Part shown: positions 51,537 through 60,929 of the stretch, piece after piece
How the letters are laid out: every line of letters begins with the position of its first letter
How positions within the stretch are numbered: the first letter of the stretch is position 1
DNA from: Streptomyces dengpaensis
Lineage (GTDB): Bacteria; Actinomycetota; Actinomycetes; Streptomycetales; Streptomycetaceae
Length of the DNA stretch: 64,000 bases
Assembly (NCBI RefSeq): GCF_002946835.1
Contig: NZ_CP026652.1
Coordinates: forward strand, 1,364,001-1,428,000
Reading direction: 5' to 3'
The notes under the pieces: model-generated
Told to the model about the DNA's origin: nothing
The model's input: only the letters and a program-made list of their open reading frames with translations
Database searches by the model: none
Position numbers and translations under genes: made by a program

Positions 51537-51794
51537 CCTGCCGTCCCCCTGTGAACGGGCCCTCGGATTACGCCCGATCGGGCGACGTTGAGGACGGCTC
51601 GGTGGCATCGCGGGCGCTTTACGCCTCATGGGTGACGCTGCGGGCCATGCGCATCCTGCCGCGCGCGTGAGGACGGCAGCCTCGGGTAACCGCTGCGCCG
51701 TGAGGCGGAGTCGGAGCGCGGATCGGCGTCCGGCGCCGGAACGGACGAAGGACCGGCCAGGCGGCTCCCCCCGAGGGAACCGCCTTGCCTTCGG

Positions 51795-52520
51795 TCAGTT
51801 GGCGCGCCCTGCCACGAGCCACCGGGACGGAAGTTCGATACGCGAGCCGTCGGCCGTGTACTCGGTCGTGACGAGCGGGAGTTCGCCGCTCGCGACGACC
51901 GTCAGGCCCGCGGCGCGCAGGTACTCGGGGACCGCGGCGTCCGCGACCTCGCCGGGGGCGATGCCGTGCCGGAAGACCGGAGCCAGCTTGGCGGGCGGGC
52001 CGTCGCCGCTCTGCGCCAGATCCCTCAGCACGAGACCGGCGGCCTCGGCGAGTTCGACGACGAACACCCGGCCGCGCTCCCCCGCCAGCGTCGCCAGGCC
52101 GTCCACCAACGGCTGCCGGTCGTCCGGCTCGGCCTGATGGAGCACCCCCCGCATATAGACGTTGGCGTCGCCGAGCTCCGCGTGCAGCGTCTCCGCCTCG
52201 GACTTCTCGGCCGCGTCGAGCAGCCGGTAGGCGGCCTGGCCCGCCGGGTCGGCATGGTGGGCGTGGTCGAGCGCGGCGGCGGAGAGGTCGGCGCCGACGA
52301 CGTGCGGGAAGCGGTCGGCCAGGAAGCGGGTCTGGGTGCCGTTGCCGCAGCCGAGGTCCACGACGGGCAGGTCGCGGGCGGCCAGGTGCGGTTCGAAGAG
52401 GGCGAGGTGGACGCCCACGGTGAGCGTCGGCTCGGCGTCCCAGAAGACCGCCCCTTGCTCCTCAGGGGCCTCGCGCCAGAAGCTCTCCCAGGCTTCCCTG
52501 TACCGACTCGTCACGCTCAT
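51795..52520 (-). CDS. Class I SAM-dependent methyltransferase
   Basis: This 241-residue protein starts at ATG 52520 behind GGGGAG. Motif I is PVVDLGCGNGTQTRFLADRF, followed by VVGADLSAAALDHAHHADPA, the DANVYMRGVLHQAEPDDRQP post-I region, and VFVVELAEAAGLVLRDLAQS. It resembles small-molecule methyltransferases. It is a single gene; upstream DNA has a strong hairpin at 52584-52620. It could supply tailoring for the adjacent P450 operon, but nothing proves that. Confidence 0.88.
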   Translation of the reverse strand: MSVTSRYREAWESFWREAPEEQGAVFWDAEPTLTVGVHLALFEPHLAARDLPVVDLGCGNGTQTRFLADRFPHVVGADLSAAALDHAHHADPAGQAAYRLLDAAEKSEAETLHAELGDANVYMRGVLHQAEPDDRQPLVDGLATLAGERGRVFVVELAEAAGLVLRDLAQSGDGPPAKLAPVFRHGIAPGEVADAAVPEYLRAAGLTVVASGELPLVTTEYTADGSRIELPSRWLVAGRAN

Positions 52521-52583
52521 TGCCCGCTCCCCAGGTTGCGACCGCTGCCCGCCGGGACCTGGCGGGCCAGGTTCTGCCATCAC

Positions 52584-52620
52584 ACTCCCGTCGTCCGCCC
52601 GGAGGGCGGCAGACGGGAGT
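52584..52620. terminator. Compound hairpin in the 360-bp gap 52521-52880
   Basis: ACTCCCGTC (52584-52592) pairs with GACGGGAGT (52612-52620), and the inner CCGCC/GGCGG extends the stem. TTTC follows on the plus strand. It may terminate the SpoIIE-phosphatase transcript or lie in the methyltransferase leader. The rest of the gap has short CAGCCGGC-type direct repeats and no gene. Confidence 0.45.
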
Positions 52621-52880
52621 TTCGACGGCAGGGCCGAGATCGGTTTATCGCGCCCGGCGCGCGGCGACAAGCGCGCGGCGCGTTCCTTCACGGTCCGTTC
52701 GAGACCCGCGCGCCTTCGCACGCCGCCCGCGCCCCCTGCGCACCGGGCGACACGGCGGGGCTTCAGCCTCGCGGCAGCCGGACAGCCTCACCACAGCCGG
52801 CCGCCGACCCGGCGGCCGGTCAGCCTCGCCGCAGTCGGCCGGCGTCGCAGCGTTCGGTCAGCGAGGGTGGCCGCAGCCGG

Positions 52881-55346
52881 TCAGCGTTGTCGCGGCAGTG
52901 TCAGCTCGAACCACACGGTCTTGCCCGCGCTGGTCCGGCTGGCCCCCCACTCGCGGGCCAGCCTGCTGACGACACGCAGGCCGCGCCCGAACTCGTCACC
53001 GGGCCCGGCGCTGAGCAGCGTCGGCAGGGTGTGATCGTCGTCCGCCACCTCGCACAGCAGGGTGTCGCCCCGGACGAGCCGCAGCTCGATCTGGCGGCTG
53101 TGCGCGTGCCGTACGGCATTGGTGACCAGCTCACTGACCATCAGCTCGGCGCTGTCGGCCGACGCGGTCAGGCCCCACACATGCAGCTGCTCGCGGACCA
53201 CGGCACGTGCCCTGCCCACCTCGATCGGGTCGAGCGCGAGCCGCCACTCGGCGACGTCCTCGGACGCGATGCCGTTGAGCCGGGCCATCAGGAGGGCGAC
53301 GTCGTCCTTGCGGCCGCCGCGGGTGTTGAGCGCGCGGATGATGGTGTCGCAGGCGTCGTCCATGGACGCGGCCGGGTGGGCGGCGGACTCGCAGAGCGTG
53401 GCGAGGCCGACGCCGATGTCCTCGCCGCGCACCTCGACAAGGCCGTCGGTGCACATGACCAACCTGTCGCCGGGCGCCACGCGCACGCGTACCGCCTCGA
53501 AGGGCACTCCGCCGACTCCGATGGGCGCGCCCGTCGGCAGGTCGAGCAGCTCGCTGCGGCCGTCGTCGGCACGGACCAGGACGGGCGGGATGTGGCCCGC
53601 GTTGGCGAGGTGCAGCTCGCCGGCGATGGGGTCGTAGACGGCGTACAGACAGGTCGCGAGGTAGGGGTCGCCGAGCCGCTGGGCCAGGTCGTCCAGGTTG
53701 CGCAGGAGTTGGGCGGGCGGCAGGTCGAGCGCGGCCATGGTCTGGACGGCGGTGCGCAACTGGCCCATCATCGCGGCCGAGTTGAGGCCGTGGCCCATGA
53801 CGTCGCCGACGACCAGGGCGGTGCGGGAGCCGGGCAGCTTCACCGAGTCGAACCAGTCGCCGCCGACACGCCCGAGGAGCGTGCCGGGCAGATAGCGGGT
53901 GGCGATGTCGCAGCCCGCCATGCGCGGCGCGATCTGCGGCAGCATGCTGTCCTGGAGGGTCTCGGCGACGCTCTCCTGGTAGGTGTACATGCGCGCGTTG
54001 TCGAGCACGAGGCCCGCGCGGGCGGCCAGTTCGGCGCCGGTGACCCGGTCCATGTCGTTGAACTCGACGCGCTCCGGGTGGCGCAGCAGGATCATGAAGC
54101 CGAGCACCACATTGCGGGCCTTCAGGGGCACGACCAGCATGGAGCGGTGGGTGATGAGCGGTCTGATGTCGCGCTTCTCGAACTGCGCGGCGATCATGTG
54201 CCCCATCTGCTCGCTGATGCGCGGCACGAGGACGGGCTCACCGGTGGTCATGCACTGGAAGAACGGCGTGTGCGCCGGAAAGGGCATGGCCTCGCCGACC
54301 GGCACGACGTCGTCCCAGCGGCCCGGCTCGTCCGTGTGCTCCAGGGCGACCCGGTGCCACATGGTGGTCGTGTCGGGCACCCCGTCGGGGAAACCCTCAC
54401 CGGCGACGACCTGTTCACGCAGGTACGTACCCGCCACATCCGTGAAGCGCGGCACGACGGCCCGGCTGACCTCGAGGATGGTCTGCGCCAGGTCGAGGGA
54501 GGTGCCGATGCGGCCGCTGACCTCGTTGAGGAACTCCAGGCGTTCGCGTACGGCGACGTATTCGAGGTCCTCGCCCTCGTCCTGGACGTCCTGCGGCACG
54601 AGACGGCCGGAGGCCGCCGCCTTGGCCGCCCGCTCGCGGCGCGCCTTGCGCTCGGCTCTTCTTGGCACGCCCCAGTCGGGGGTGACGGGCACCCGGTCGT
54701 TCTGGCTGAACTCCAGGACGGGGTAGCCCAGTTCGAGGACCTGCGCGACGATGCGGGCGCTTTCGCCCACGCTCATGCTGGGCAGTATCTCGGGCAGCCG
54801 GCGGGCCAGCTCCTCGGCGCCGGGGAAGTCGGTGTGCAGCGCGAAGCCCGGCACGATGCGCCCGACGGGGGCTCCGTCGGCGTCGTGGTCCTCGTGACGC
54901 ATCACGGCCGCGTCGGCGGCGAGCACCAGCAGCCGCTCCCGTCCGGGGCCCACCAGCGGGTACGCCCACCACAGGACGTCGGTCCGGTCGGGACCGGCCA
55001 CTGTGAGCCGGGCACGCCCGGCGGCCGGGTAGGAGAGCCGCCCGTCGAGGGAGGACTCCAGACCGGGGCCGAGTCCGTCGTACGCCGCGTATGCCCCGTA
55101 GGGCGTCGTGTCGGCGTCCTCGGGGAGAGCGCCGGAGACGGGGAGCAGGTCGACGACGGGGCGGCCCACCGCGTCCTCCTTGGGGGCACCGAACAGTCGC
55201 CGGGCGCCGGTGCTCCAGTGCGAAACCAGCCCGTCGCGGCCCACGACGACCACCGCCAGGGGGATGCGGCCGACGGCGGCATGCTCCACCGAACCGTGCC
55301 CAGCTTCACGGCTGGGAGCTGCGCCTCCCTCGGTGCCACCGTCCAT
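52881..55346 (-). CDS. SpoIIE family protein phosphatase with PAS, GAF and HATPase domains
   Basis: This 821-residue protein starts at ATG 55346. Domains in order: PAS-like (30-80, VVVVGRDGLVSHWSTGARRL), GAF (about 260-440, VAVRERLEFLNEVSGRIGTS), PP2C-type SpoIIE phosphatase (about 470-670, GRVGGDWFDSVKLPGSRTAL, VVGDVMGHGLNSAAMMGQLR, VMCTDGLVEVRGEDIG), and a C-terminal RsbW-like ATPase (690-821, SELMVSELVTNAVRHAHSRQ, GDEFGRGLRVV). This architecture couples a sensor to partner-switching control of stress sigma factors through anti-sigma antagonists. The SigB-type sigma at 31 kb is one possible target. Confidence 0.94.
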   Translation of the reverse strand: MDGGTEGGAAPSREAGHGSVEHAAVGRIPLAVVVVGRDGLVSHWSTGARRLFGAPKEDAVGRPVVDLLPVSGALPEDADTTPYGAYAAYDGLGPGLESSLDGRLSYPAAGRARLTVAGPDRTDVLWWAYPLVGPGRERLLVLAADAAVMRHEDHDADGAPVGRIVPGFALHTDFPGAEELARRLPEILPSMSVGESARIVAQVLELGYPVLEFSQNDRVPVTPDWGVPRRAERKARRERAAKAAASGRLVPQDVQDEGEDLEYVAVRERLEFLNEVSGRIGTSLDLAQTILEVSRAVVPRFTDVAGTYLREQVVAGEGFPDGVPDTTTMWHRVALEHTDEPGRWDDVVPVGEAMPFPAHTPFFQCMTTGEPVLVPRISEQMGHMIAAQFEKRDIRPLITHRSMLVVPLKARNVVLGFMILLRHPERVEFNDMDRVTGAELAARAGLVLDNARMYTYQESVAETLQDSMLPQIAPRMAGCDIATRYLPGTLLGRVGGDWFDSVKLPGSRTALVVGDVMGHGLNSAAMMGQLRTAVQTMAALDLPPAQLLRNLDDLAQRLGDPYLATCLYAVYDPIAGELHLANAGHIPPVLVRADDGRSELLDLPTGAPIGVGGVPFEAVRVRVAPGDRLVMCTDGLVEVRGEDIGVGLATLCESAAHPAASMDDACDTIIRALNTRGGRKDDVALLMARLNGIASEDVAEWRLALDPIEVGRARAVVREQLHVWGLTASADSAELMVSELVTNAVRHAHSRQIELRLVRGDTLLCEVADDDHTLPTLLSAGPGDEFGRGLRVVSRLAREWGASRTSAGKTVWFELTLPRQR

Positions 55347-55545
55347 GGCCCAGGCCCTCTCTCCCCACGGCCCCGCAAGATCTGTGTCGCCTTCACTACC
55401 GTACGGCGACAGCCCGTCGCGATGTGTGGCAATACGGGAATTGACCGTGCCGGGCACGGCTCCGGCGCATGGCGCACGGGGGCTGCCGACGCGCAACGGA
55501 TCGGTGCACGCCTCACCCGCTGCCCGGCCCCAGCGCCCCGTCCTC

Positions 55546-57939
55546 CTAGTCCTCGTGTCCCAGTTGCAAGTCCCGTTCCGTCCTGCCTCCCCCGGCGACC
55601 TGGAGCACGGTCGCCACCGGCGGATAGCCCGCGGCGATGACGGTGTACTCACCGGAGGACAGATCGACGAACCGGAACGTTCCGTCTGCGCCGGTGGTCA
55701 GCGTGTCCACCACGTTGCCCGCGGCGTCCAGGAGCGTCACGCGCGCGTCCTCGACGGGACGTCCGCCACCCGCCCGTACGGTGCCGCGCAGTACGGCGCC
55801 GCCGGCGAGTTCGACGTCCTGGCGGGTCTCGCGGGCGGCCTGGACGGTGACGGGGAGCGCGGCCGGGCGGAACGCGGGCGCGCTGGCGGCTAGGGTGTAC
55901 TCGCCCGCCACCAACTCCGTGATGACATAGCCGCCTTCACGCCCGCTGCGTGTGGTGGCCACCACCTCGCCGTGCACATTGGTGAGCGTGACGGTGGCCT
56001 CGCGCACCGGGGAGCCGTCCGCGGTCAGGACGCTGCCTGCGAGGCGTCCCGCGCCGCCGAGCACGACGTCCAGCTCCACGGGGCGTTCGCCGACGGTCAC
56101 CGCGACGGCCTGCGGCTGGTGGCCGCCGGCCGCGGCGATCAGGACGTACGACCCCGATCCGGGCGTGGACAGCGCGTACCGCCCGTCCTCCCCGCTGGCG
56201 CCCCGTCCGATCTGCTGTCCCGAGACGTCGATGAGGGTGAGCGCGGCGCGGGGCACGACGGTGCCGTCGGGGTGCTGGACCGTGCCGCAGACGGGGATGC
56301 CGGCGGCGTACGCCGAACGGCTCGGTGGGATCGGGGCGTTCACGTGTGCGGACTCCGGGTCGACGGTGGATGCGTGGTGGGACACCAGAGGTTTCTCCTT
56401 GAGGAAGAAGGCGATGAGCAGGCCGAGGACGAGCACAGGCACCAGGTAGAGGAAGATCCGCGGCATGGCGTCCGCGTAGGCCCTGATGTAGTCGTCGCGG
56501 AGCTCGGCGGGCATCGCGTGGACGAGCTGCGGGGTGATGGACTCGGAGTCCGGAAGACCGGTCCCCGCGTGCGAGGGGAGCCGGTCGGCGAGCGCGTCAG
56601 TGAGCCGATGGGCGAACAGCGTGCCGAAGACGGCGGCGCCGACGCTGCCGCCGATCTGCCGGAAGTAGTTGTTGGCGCTCGTCGCGGTGCCGAGGTCGGC
56701 CGGGCGTACGGAGTTCTGCACGGCGAGGATCAGGACCGGCATCACCATGCCGACGCCGACACCCAGCACCGCCATCCAGATGCTGTAGTGCAGCCGGGGC
56801 GTATCGATTTCGAGGCGGGACAGCAGCCACATGCCGATGGCCGACAGGGCGCTGCCGAGGACGGGATAGATCTTGTAGTGGCCGGTGCGGCTGATGAGGT
56901 GCCCGGAGACGATCGAGGCACCGACGATGCCGCCCATCATGGGGAGCATCAGGAGTCCGGACTCGGTGGCGGTGGCCCCGTCGACCATCTGCAGGAAGGT
57001 CGGCAGATAGCTGGCGGCCCCGAAGAGGGCGATGCCGATGACCAGGCCCACCAGTGCGGTGGTGTTGAAGACACCGTCCTTGAACAGGCGCAGCGGGATG
57101 AGGGGTTCGGTCGCGAAGTGCTCGGCGACGAAGAAGAGGACGGTGGCGGCGAGCGCGCCCGCCCCGAGCCCCAGGATGACCCGCGAGCCCCACGCGTACT
57201 CGGTGCCGCCCCAACTGGTCAGCAGGACCAGGCACGTTGACGCGGCGGTCAGGAGCAGGATCCCGAGGACGTCGACACGCCCCCTGGCGGTGGGCTTCGG
57301 CAGCTTGAGCACGACGGCGACGACGGCCAGCGTGACCAGGCCGAAGGGAACGTTGATGTAGAAACACCACCTCCAGGAGAGGTGGTCCGTGAAATAGCCG
57401 CCCAGGAGAGGGCCGGCCACCGAGGCGAGGCCGAACGCGGCGCCGATCAGGCCCATGAAGCGGCCGCGTTCGCGCGGCGGCACGATGTCCGCGATGATCG
57501 CCTGCACGCCGATCATGAGGCCGCCCGCGCCGACGCCCTGGATCGCGCGGAAGGCGATCAGCTGGTCCATGGTGCGCGACCAGCCGGCGAGCGCCGAGCC
57601 GGCGACGAAGACGACGATCGCGAACTGGAAGACGCCCTTGCGGCCGAACAGGTCGCCCAACTTGCCGTAGACCGGAAGTCCGACCGTGGACGTGAGCAGG
57701 TAGGCGGTGATCGCCCAGGACATCTTGTCCAGGCCGTGCAGCTCTCCGACGATCTTCGGGAGCGCGGTGGCCACGATCATCTGCTCCAGCGCGGCGAGCA
57801 GCAGCGCGAGCATGAGCACGAAGAAGACCAACCGAACCTGGCGCGGGCCCAGTTGGACGGGTTCGGCGGTCGCCGCCTCAGTGGGGTCCTGCGGGGGCGC
57901 GGCAGCCGGTTGTTCCTTCACCAGAGTGATCCCGCCCAC
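55546..57939 (-). CDS. DHA2 family MFS transporter with three C-terminal carboxypeptidase-regulatory-like domains
   Basis: GTG 57939 is chosen because AGGGGAG lies just upstream, giving 797 residues. Residues 1-510 form a 14-span DHA2 drug:H+ antiporter: [39 protein letters not shown], motif C region [20 protein letters not shown]. Residues 560-797 are three beta-sandwich repeats of the CarboxypepD_reg type ([60 protein letters not shown]). The fusion is unusual, and the tail could be a binding or assembly module. Substrate unknown. Confidence 0.92.
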   Translation of the reverse strand: MGGITLVKEQPAAAPPQDPTEAATAEPVQLGPRQVRLVFFVLMLALLLAALEQMIVATALPKIVGELHGLDKMSWAITAYLLTSTVGLPVYGKLGDLFGRKGVFQFAIVVFVAGSALAGWSRTMDQLIAFRAIQGVGAGGLMIGVQAIIADIVPPRERGRFMGLIGAAFGLASVAGPLLGGYFTDHLSWRWCFYINVPFGLVTLAVVAVVLKLPKPTARGRVDVLGILLLTAASTCLVLLTSWGGTEYAWGSRVILGLGAGALAATVLFFVAEHFATEPLIPLRLFKDGVFNTTALVGLVIGIALFGAASYLPTFLQMVDGATATESGLLMLPMMGGIVGASIVSGHLISRTGHYKIYPVLGSALSAIGMWLLSRLEIDTPRLHYSIWMAVLGVGVGMVMPVLILAVQNSVRPADLGTATSANNYFRQIGGSVGAAVFGTLFAHRLTDALADRLPSHAGTGLPDSESITPQLVHAMPAELRDDYIRAYADAMPRIFLYLVPVLVLGLLIAFFLKEKPLVSHHASTVDPESAHVNAPIPPSRSAYAAGIPVCGTVQHPDGTVVPRAALTLIDVSGQQIGRGASGEDGRYALSTPGSGSYVLIAAAGGHQPQAVAVTVGERPVELDVVLGGAGRLAGSVLTADGSPVREATVTLTNVHGEVVATTRSGREGGYVITELVAGEYTLAASAPAFRPAALPVTVQAARETRQDVELAGGAVLRGTVRAGGGRPVEDARVTLLDAAGNVVDTLTTGADGTFRFVDLSSGEYTVIAAGYPPVATVLQVAGGGRTERDLQLGHED

Positions 57940-58090
57940 GTACCCGCTCCCCTCGTCGCGCCCACCGCACAATCCCCGCTTATCGCGACAACTGCGAGCA
58001 AGCGCGACGAGTTACGGCGTACTGTCGCGCGACAGGGAGATCCACTCGAAACGGTGAGGGGGCAACGCGCCCTGGATGGCCACGCTTTGG

Positions 58091-58158
58091 GGCGCGGACC
58101 GCACGGCACGCCGGGGCGCGGACCGCGCGGCACGCCGGCGCGCGGACCGCACGCCGCC
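58091..58158. repeat. 24-bp tandem repeat, about 2.8 units
   Basis: GGCGCGGACCGCACGGCACG plus CCGG is followed by a copy with one change and a partial third. It lies between the SRPBCC stop and the transporter start, in a 257-bp gap without a gene. Confidence 0.75.
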
Positions 58159-58196
58159 GCAACCTGCCGCCGTCGGCGGCGGCCTGCCGTCGGGAC

Positions 58197-58640
58197 CTAC
58201 TTCTCGATCTCGGCGGCGAGCTTGGCGAGCAGCGCGTCGTAGATCCGGGCGAGGCCCTTGGGCGCGAAGGTCCTCTCGAAGAAGCCGCCGATGCCGCCCG
58301 CGCCGTTCCAGACGGTGCTGACCACGACGCGCGACCTGCCCTCACCGGCCGGGGTGACCCGCCAGGTGGTGACCATCGAGGAGTTGCGGTCCTTCTCGAC
58401 GAGCTCGCCGTCGGTGGGCTCGCTCACTTCGATCAGGCAGTCGCGGACGCGCTTGCTGGTGGCCTGGAGCTTCCAGTGCACGAGGGTGCCCTCGCCGTCG
58501 CCGCCCTCGCGCACCTCGTACTCACTGAAATGCTCGGGCAGCACCCTCGCGCGCGTGCCGCTGTAGTCGGCCAGGGCGTCGAACACCGCCTCCGCGTCCG
58601 CCGCGATGACCCGCTCCGTCGTGGCCTCGACCTGCGCCAT
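58197..58640 (-). CDS. SRPBCC family protein
   Basis: This 147-residue protein has the START/Bet v1-like helix-grip fold: VEATTERVIAADAEAVFDAL, LPEHFSEYEVREGGDGEGTL, TTWRVTPAGEGRSRVVVSTV, and a long C-terminal helix GLARIYDALLAKLAAEIEK. Such proteins bind hydrophobic ligands or act as polyketide cyclase relatives. No polyketide genes adjoin it. It is a single gene between two short non-coding gaps. Confidence 0.88.
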   Translation of the reverse strand: MAQVEATTERVIAADAEAVFDALADYSGTRARVLPEHFSEYEVREGGDGEGTLVHWKLQATSKRVRDCLIEVSEPTDGELVEKDRNSSMVTTWRVTPAGEGRSRVVVSTVWNGAGGIGGFFERTFAPKGLARIYDALLAKLAAEIEK

Positions 58641-58868
58641 GGCACTTCCTCCAGCACTTGGTTCCTCGGGGGTGTGTGGTCAGCCAACCACCAGGCGGCC
58701 CGGCCGCCCAAATCGGGGGGCGTGTAAACAAGGTCGCATGCCATGAGTCAAGAAGTTGGCAGAGTTCGATCTTGCCCGGGTCGGGATTCTCCATCTTTGG
58801 AGGGGCTCTTCATCGTGTTCGCGTGAGCGCGGGTAGACGACCGGAGGTAGGTCTGGCGCGGCCTCCGA

Positions 58869-59258
58869 TCAGGGGCGGCGGCCCGCAAGGACGCAGAACT
58901 CGTTCCCCTCCGGGTCGGCAAGCGTGACCCAGCTCTCATCGCCCATTTGGCCGACGTCGGCGGGTCGAGCACCTAGGTCGAGCAGGCGACGGACCTCTTC
59001 GTCCTGCTCCCTGTCGGTTGGGTTGACGTCGATGTGGAGCCTGTTCTTGACGGTCTTGCCCTCGGGCACGCGCGCGAATGTCAACGTCGGTGGCACTGGG
59101 CCAAGGCGGTTCTTGCCTTCAGGCACCGCAGGGGAGCCAATGGTGACAATTCCGTCGTCTTCGTCTTGCACCTCATAGTCAAGGACCGAGCACCAGAACC
59201 GGGCGAGACCGCTGGGATCGGCACAGTCGATCGCAAGCTCGGTGAACTTACTGGCCAT
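58869..59258 (-). CDS. VOC family protein (glyoxalase-like domain)
   Basis: This 129-residue protein begins MASKFTELAIDCADPSGLAR followed by FWCSVLDYEVQDE, then LTFARVPEGKTVKNRLHIDV, and ends DESWVTLADPEGNEFCVLAG with the C-terminal Glu ligand. This is the common actinobacterial glyoxalase-like VOC family. Its codon usage is less GC-rich than its neighbours and it sits beside a transposase scar, so recent acquisition is possible. Confidence 0.9.
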   Translation of the reverse strand: MASKFTELAIDCADPSGLARFWCSVLDYEVQDEDDGIVTIGSPAVPEGKNRLGPVPPTLTFARVPEGKTVKNRLHIDVNPTDREQDEEVRRLLDLGARPADVGQMGDESWVTLADPEGNEFCVLAGRRP

Positions 59259-59273
59259 GTCAGGACCTCCCAG

Positions 59274-59613
59274 TCAAGTACCGGGTCCGCCAAAGGCTAC
59301 ACGCCAACCGCAGTGTTCGACGGCGAGGTATGCCGCACGTGGTGTGCGTTCGTCGAGGGCCTGGTGGGGTCGCAGAGTGCAGTAGGTGTGGCGGAACAGA
59401 ACAGCGGGTCGCCGTCGGCGAACGCGTCGACCAACCGTCCCGCCAGTTGCCCACCGTCGCCGAGGACACCCCATGCCGACGTGCTGCCTCGGCCGGCGAC
59501 AACTCCCCCTTAAACACGGCCAACACGACCTGGATCTGCTCGTCCACCGACACCTGCCGTGACACCTTCCGCTGTCTGCTCACCCAGCCATCCTTCCCGA
59601 CCCCTCGACTCAA
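59274..59613 (-). pseudogene. IS transposase remnant (IS3/IS481-like), internally deleted
   Basis: The 5' part, in one frame, has a transposase helix-turn-helix (VSVDEQIQVVLAVFKGELSP, AEAARRHGVSSATVGNWRD). The 3' part, in another frame, has a DDE integrase C-terminus (HTYCTLRPHQALDERTPRAA). The catalytic core between them is gone and the frames no longer match. No terminal inverted repeats could be seen, so this is an old scar. Confidence 0.7.
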
Positions 59614-59649
59614 CCCCTTGCCGGAAAGGCACTCCGCGCACGATCAAGG

Positions 59650-59667
59650 GAACATGTGTTCTATTCT
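59650..59667 (+). promoter_or_regulatory. LexA/SOS-type box with -10 element
   Basis: GAACATGTGTTC (59650-59661) is a perfect Gram-positive LexA (Cheo-type) palindrome GAAC-N4-GTTC. TATTCT (59662-59667) follows as a good -10. The radical SAM start is 26 nt beyond the -10, so LexA would cover the promoter. Confidence 0.65.
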
Positions 59668-59693
59668 GTGGCCAGTGCTATCGAGGAGGCGTC

Positions 59694-60731
59694 ATGCGCT
59701 GGGAGAACCTCACAGTGGGCCCCGCCGGGGACCCCGCCCGGAACGCCGCGCTGTTCGGCGCGGACGCGGTGACCACCCGCACCTTCGACACACCGGAGTT
59801 CCGCGGGATCACCTTCCACGAGATCCGGGCGCGGTCGATCGTGAACCGCGTACCGGGGGCTTCCCGCATGCCCTTCGAGTGGACGGTCAACCCGTATCGG
59901 GGGTGCACGCACGCGTGCGTTTACTGCTTCGCACGCAAGACGCACAGCTATCTGGACCTCGACACGGGACTCGACTTCGACTCCCAGATCGTGGTGAAGG
60001 TCAACGCGCCGGACCTGCTGCGCCGCCGGCTCGCCTCGCACCGCTGGCACGGCGAGCACATCGCGATGGGCACCAACGTCGACTGCTACCAGCGGGCGGA
60101 GGGCCGTTACCGCCTCATGCCGGGCATCATCGCGGCCCTGCGCGACCACGCGAACCCCTTCTCGATCCTGACGAAGGGCACGCTGATCCTGCGCGACCTC
60201 GACCTCCTCAAGCAGGCGTCCGAGGTCACCGACGTCGGCATCTCCGTCTCCGTGGGCTTCACCGACCCCGAGCTGTGGCGCACCGTCGAGCCGGGCACTC
60301 CGGCCCCGGAACGCCGTCTGGACGTCGTCCGCACGCTGACGGACCACGGCATCGGCTGCGGCGTCCTGATGGCCCCCGTGATCCCGTTCCTGGGCGATCA
60401 TCCAGCCCAACTGCGCGCCACCGTACGGGCGATCGCGGCCTCCGGCGCCACCTCGGTGACCCCGCTCGTGCTGCATCTGCGGCCGGGCGCCCGCGAGTGG
60501 TTCATGGCATGGCTGGAGCACCACCACCCCTACCTCGTACGCCGTTACGAGCGGCTGTACGCGGAGGGCGCCTACGCCCCGAAGTGGTACCAGCGCCGGA
60601 TCACCCGTCAGGTCCACGAACTGGCCCAGGAGTACGGCATCGGCCCCACGTGCGCGGGGATGCCGCGCAGGATCACCGCTCCCGCCGAGCCGCCCGCGAT
60701 TCCGGAGCCGACTCAGCTCACCCTGCTCTGA
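59694..60731 (+). CDS. Rv2578c family radical SAM protein
   Basis: ATG 59694 follows GAGGAGG, giving 345 residues. The radical SAM cluster motif is NPYRGCTHACVYCFAR with Cys71, Cys75 and Cys78. Further features are IAMGTNVDCYQRAEGRYRLM, ILTKGTLILRDLDLL and ISVSVGFTDPELW. It is related to the spore photoproduct lyase-like group, and the exact reaction is unknown. A LexA-type box at the promoter links it to DNA-damage control. I recall the mycobacterial orthologue being discussed near SOS genes but cannot verify that here. Confidence 0.92.
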   Translation: MRWENLTVGPAGDPARNAALFGADAVTTRTFDTPEFRGITFHEIRARSIVNRVPGASRMPFEWTVNPYRGCTHACVYCFARKTHSYLDLDTGLDFDSQIVVKVNAPDLLRRRLASHRWHGEHIAMGTNVDCYQRAEGRYRLMPGIIAALRDHANPFSILTKGTLILRDLDLLKQASEVTDVGISVSVGFTDPELWRTVEPGTPAPERRLDVVRTLTDHGIGCGVLMAPVIPFLGDHPAQLRATVRAIAASGATSVTPLVLHLRPGAREWFMAWLEHHHPYLVRRYERLYAEGAYAPKWYQRRITRQVHELAQEYGIGPTCAGMPRRITAPAEPPAIPEPTQLTLL

Positions 60732-60788
60732 CGATCCTTCACCATCCGTCGAGAGCACACGAGATCATTTCTGACCGACCTGTGAACA

Positions 60789-60845
60789 GTTCTGACGGCA
60801 TCCGAGCGCATCCCGTGGCTCAATCGGGTCAAGTCTTGTCAGAAC
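60789..60845. promoter_or_regulatory. Inverted repeat upstream of the secreted hydrolase
   Basis: GTTCTGAC (60789-60796) and GTCAGAAC (60838-60845) are perfect 8-bp inverted copies 41 nt apart, ending 85 nt before the start codon. They could be paired operator half-sites or the base of a looped structure. Confidence 0.35.
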
Positions 60846-60929
60846 GAGTTCTTCCGGGCCTCCTTTCCGGGACGATGCGGCGAAGGCCGTGGCGTGCACG
60901 GCTCAACATCCTCCGTCCTGGGAGGCCTT

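Noticed and set aside
51358..51591. 77-codon plus-strand ORF upstream of the P450 operon
   Set aside because: No ribosome site, no homology, and it spans the inverted repeats; treated as non-coding.
51966..55640. 1224-codon plus-strand ORF
   Set aside because: It is antisense to the SpoIIE phosphatase and methyltransferase genes and has no recognisable domain.
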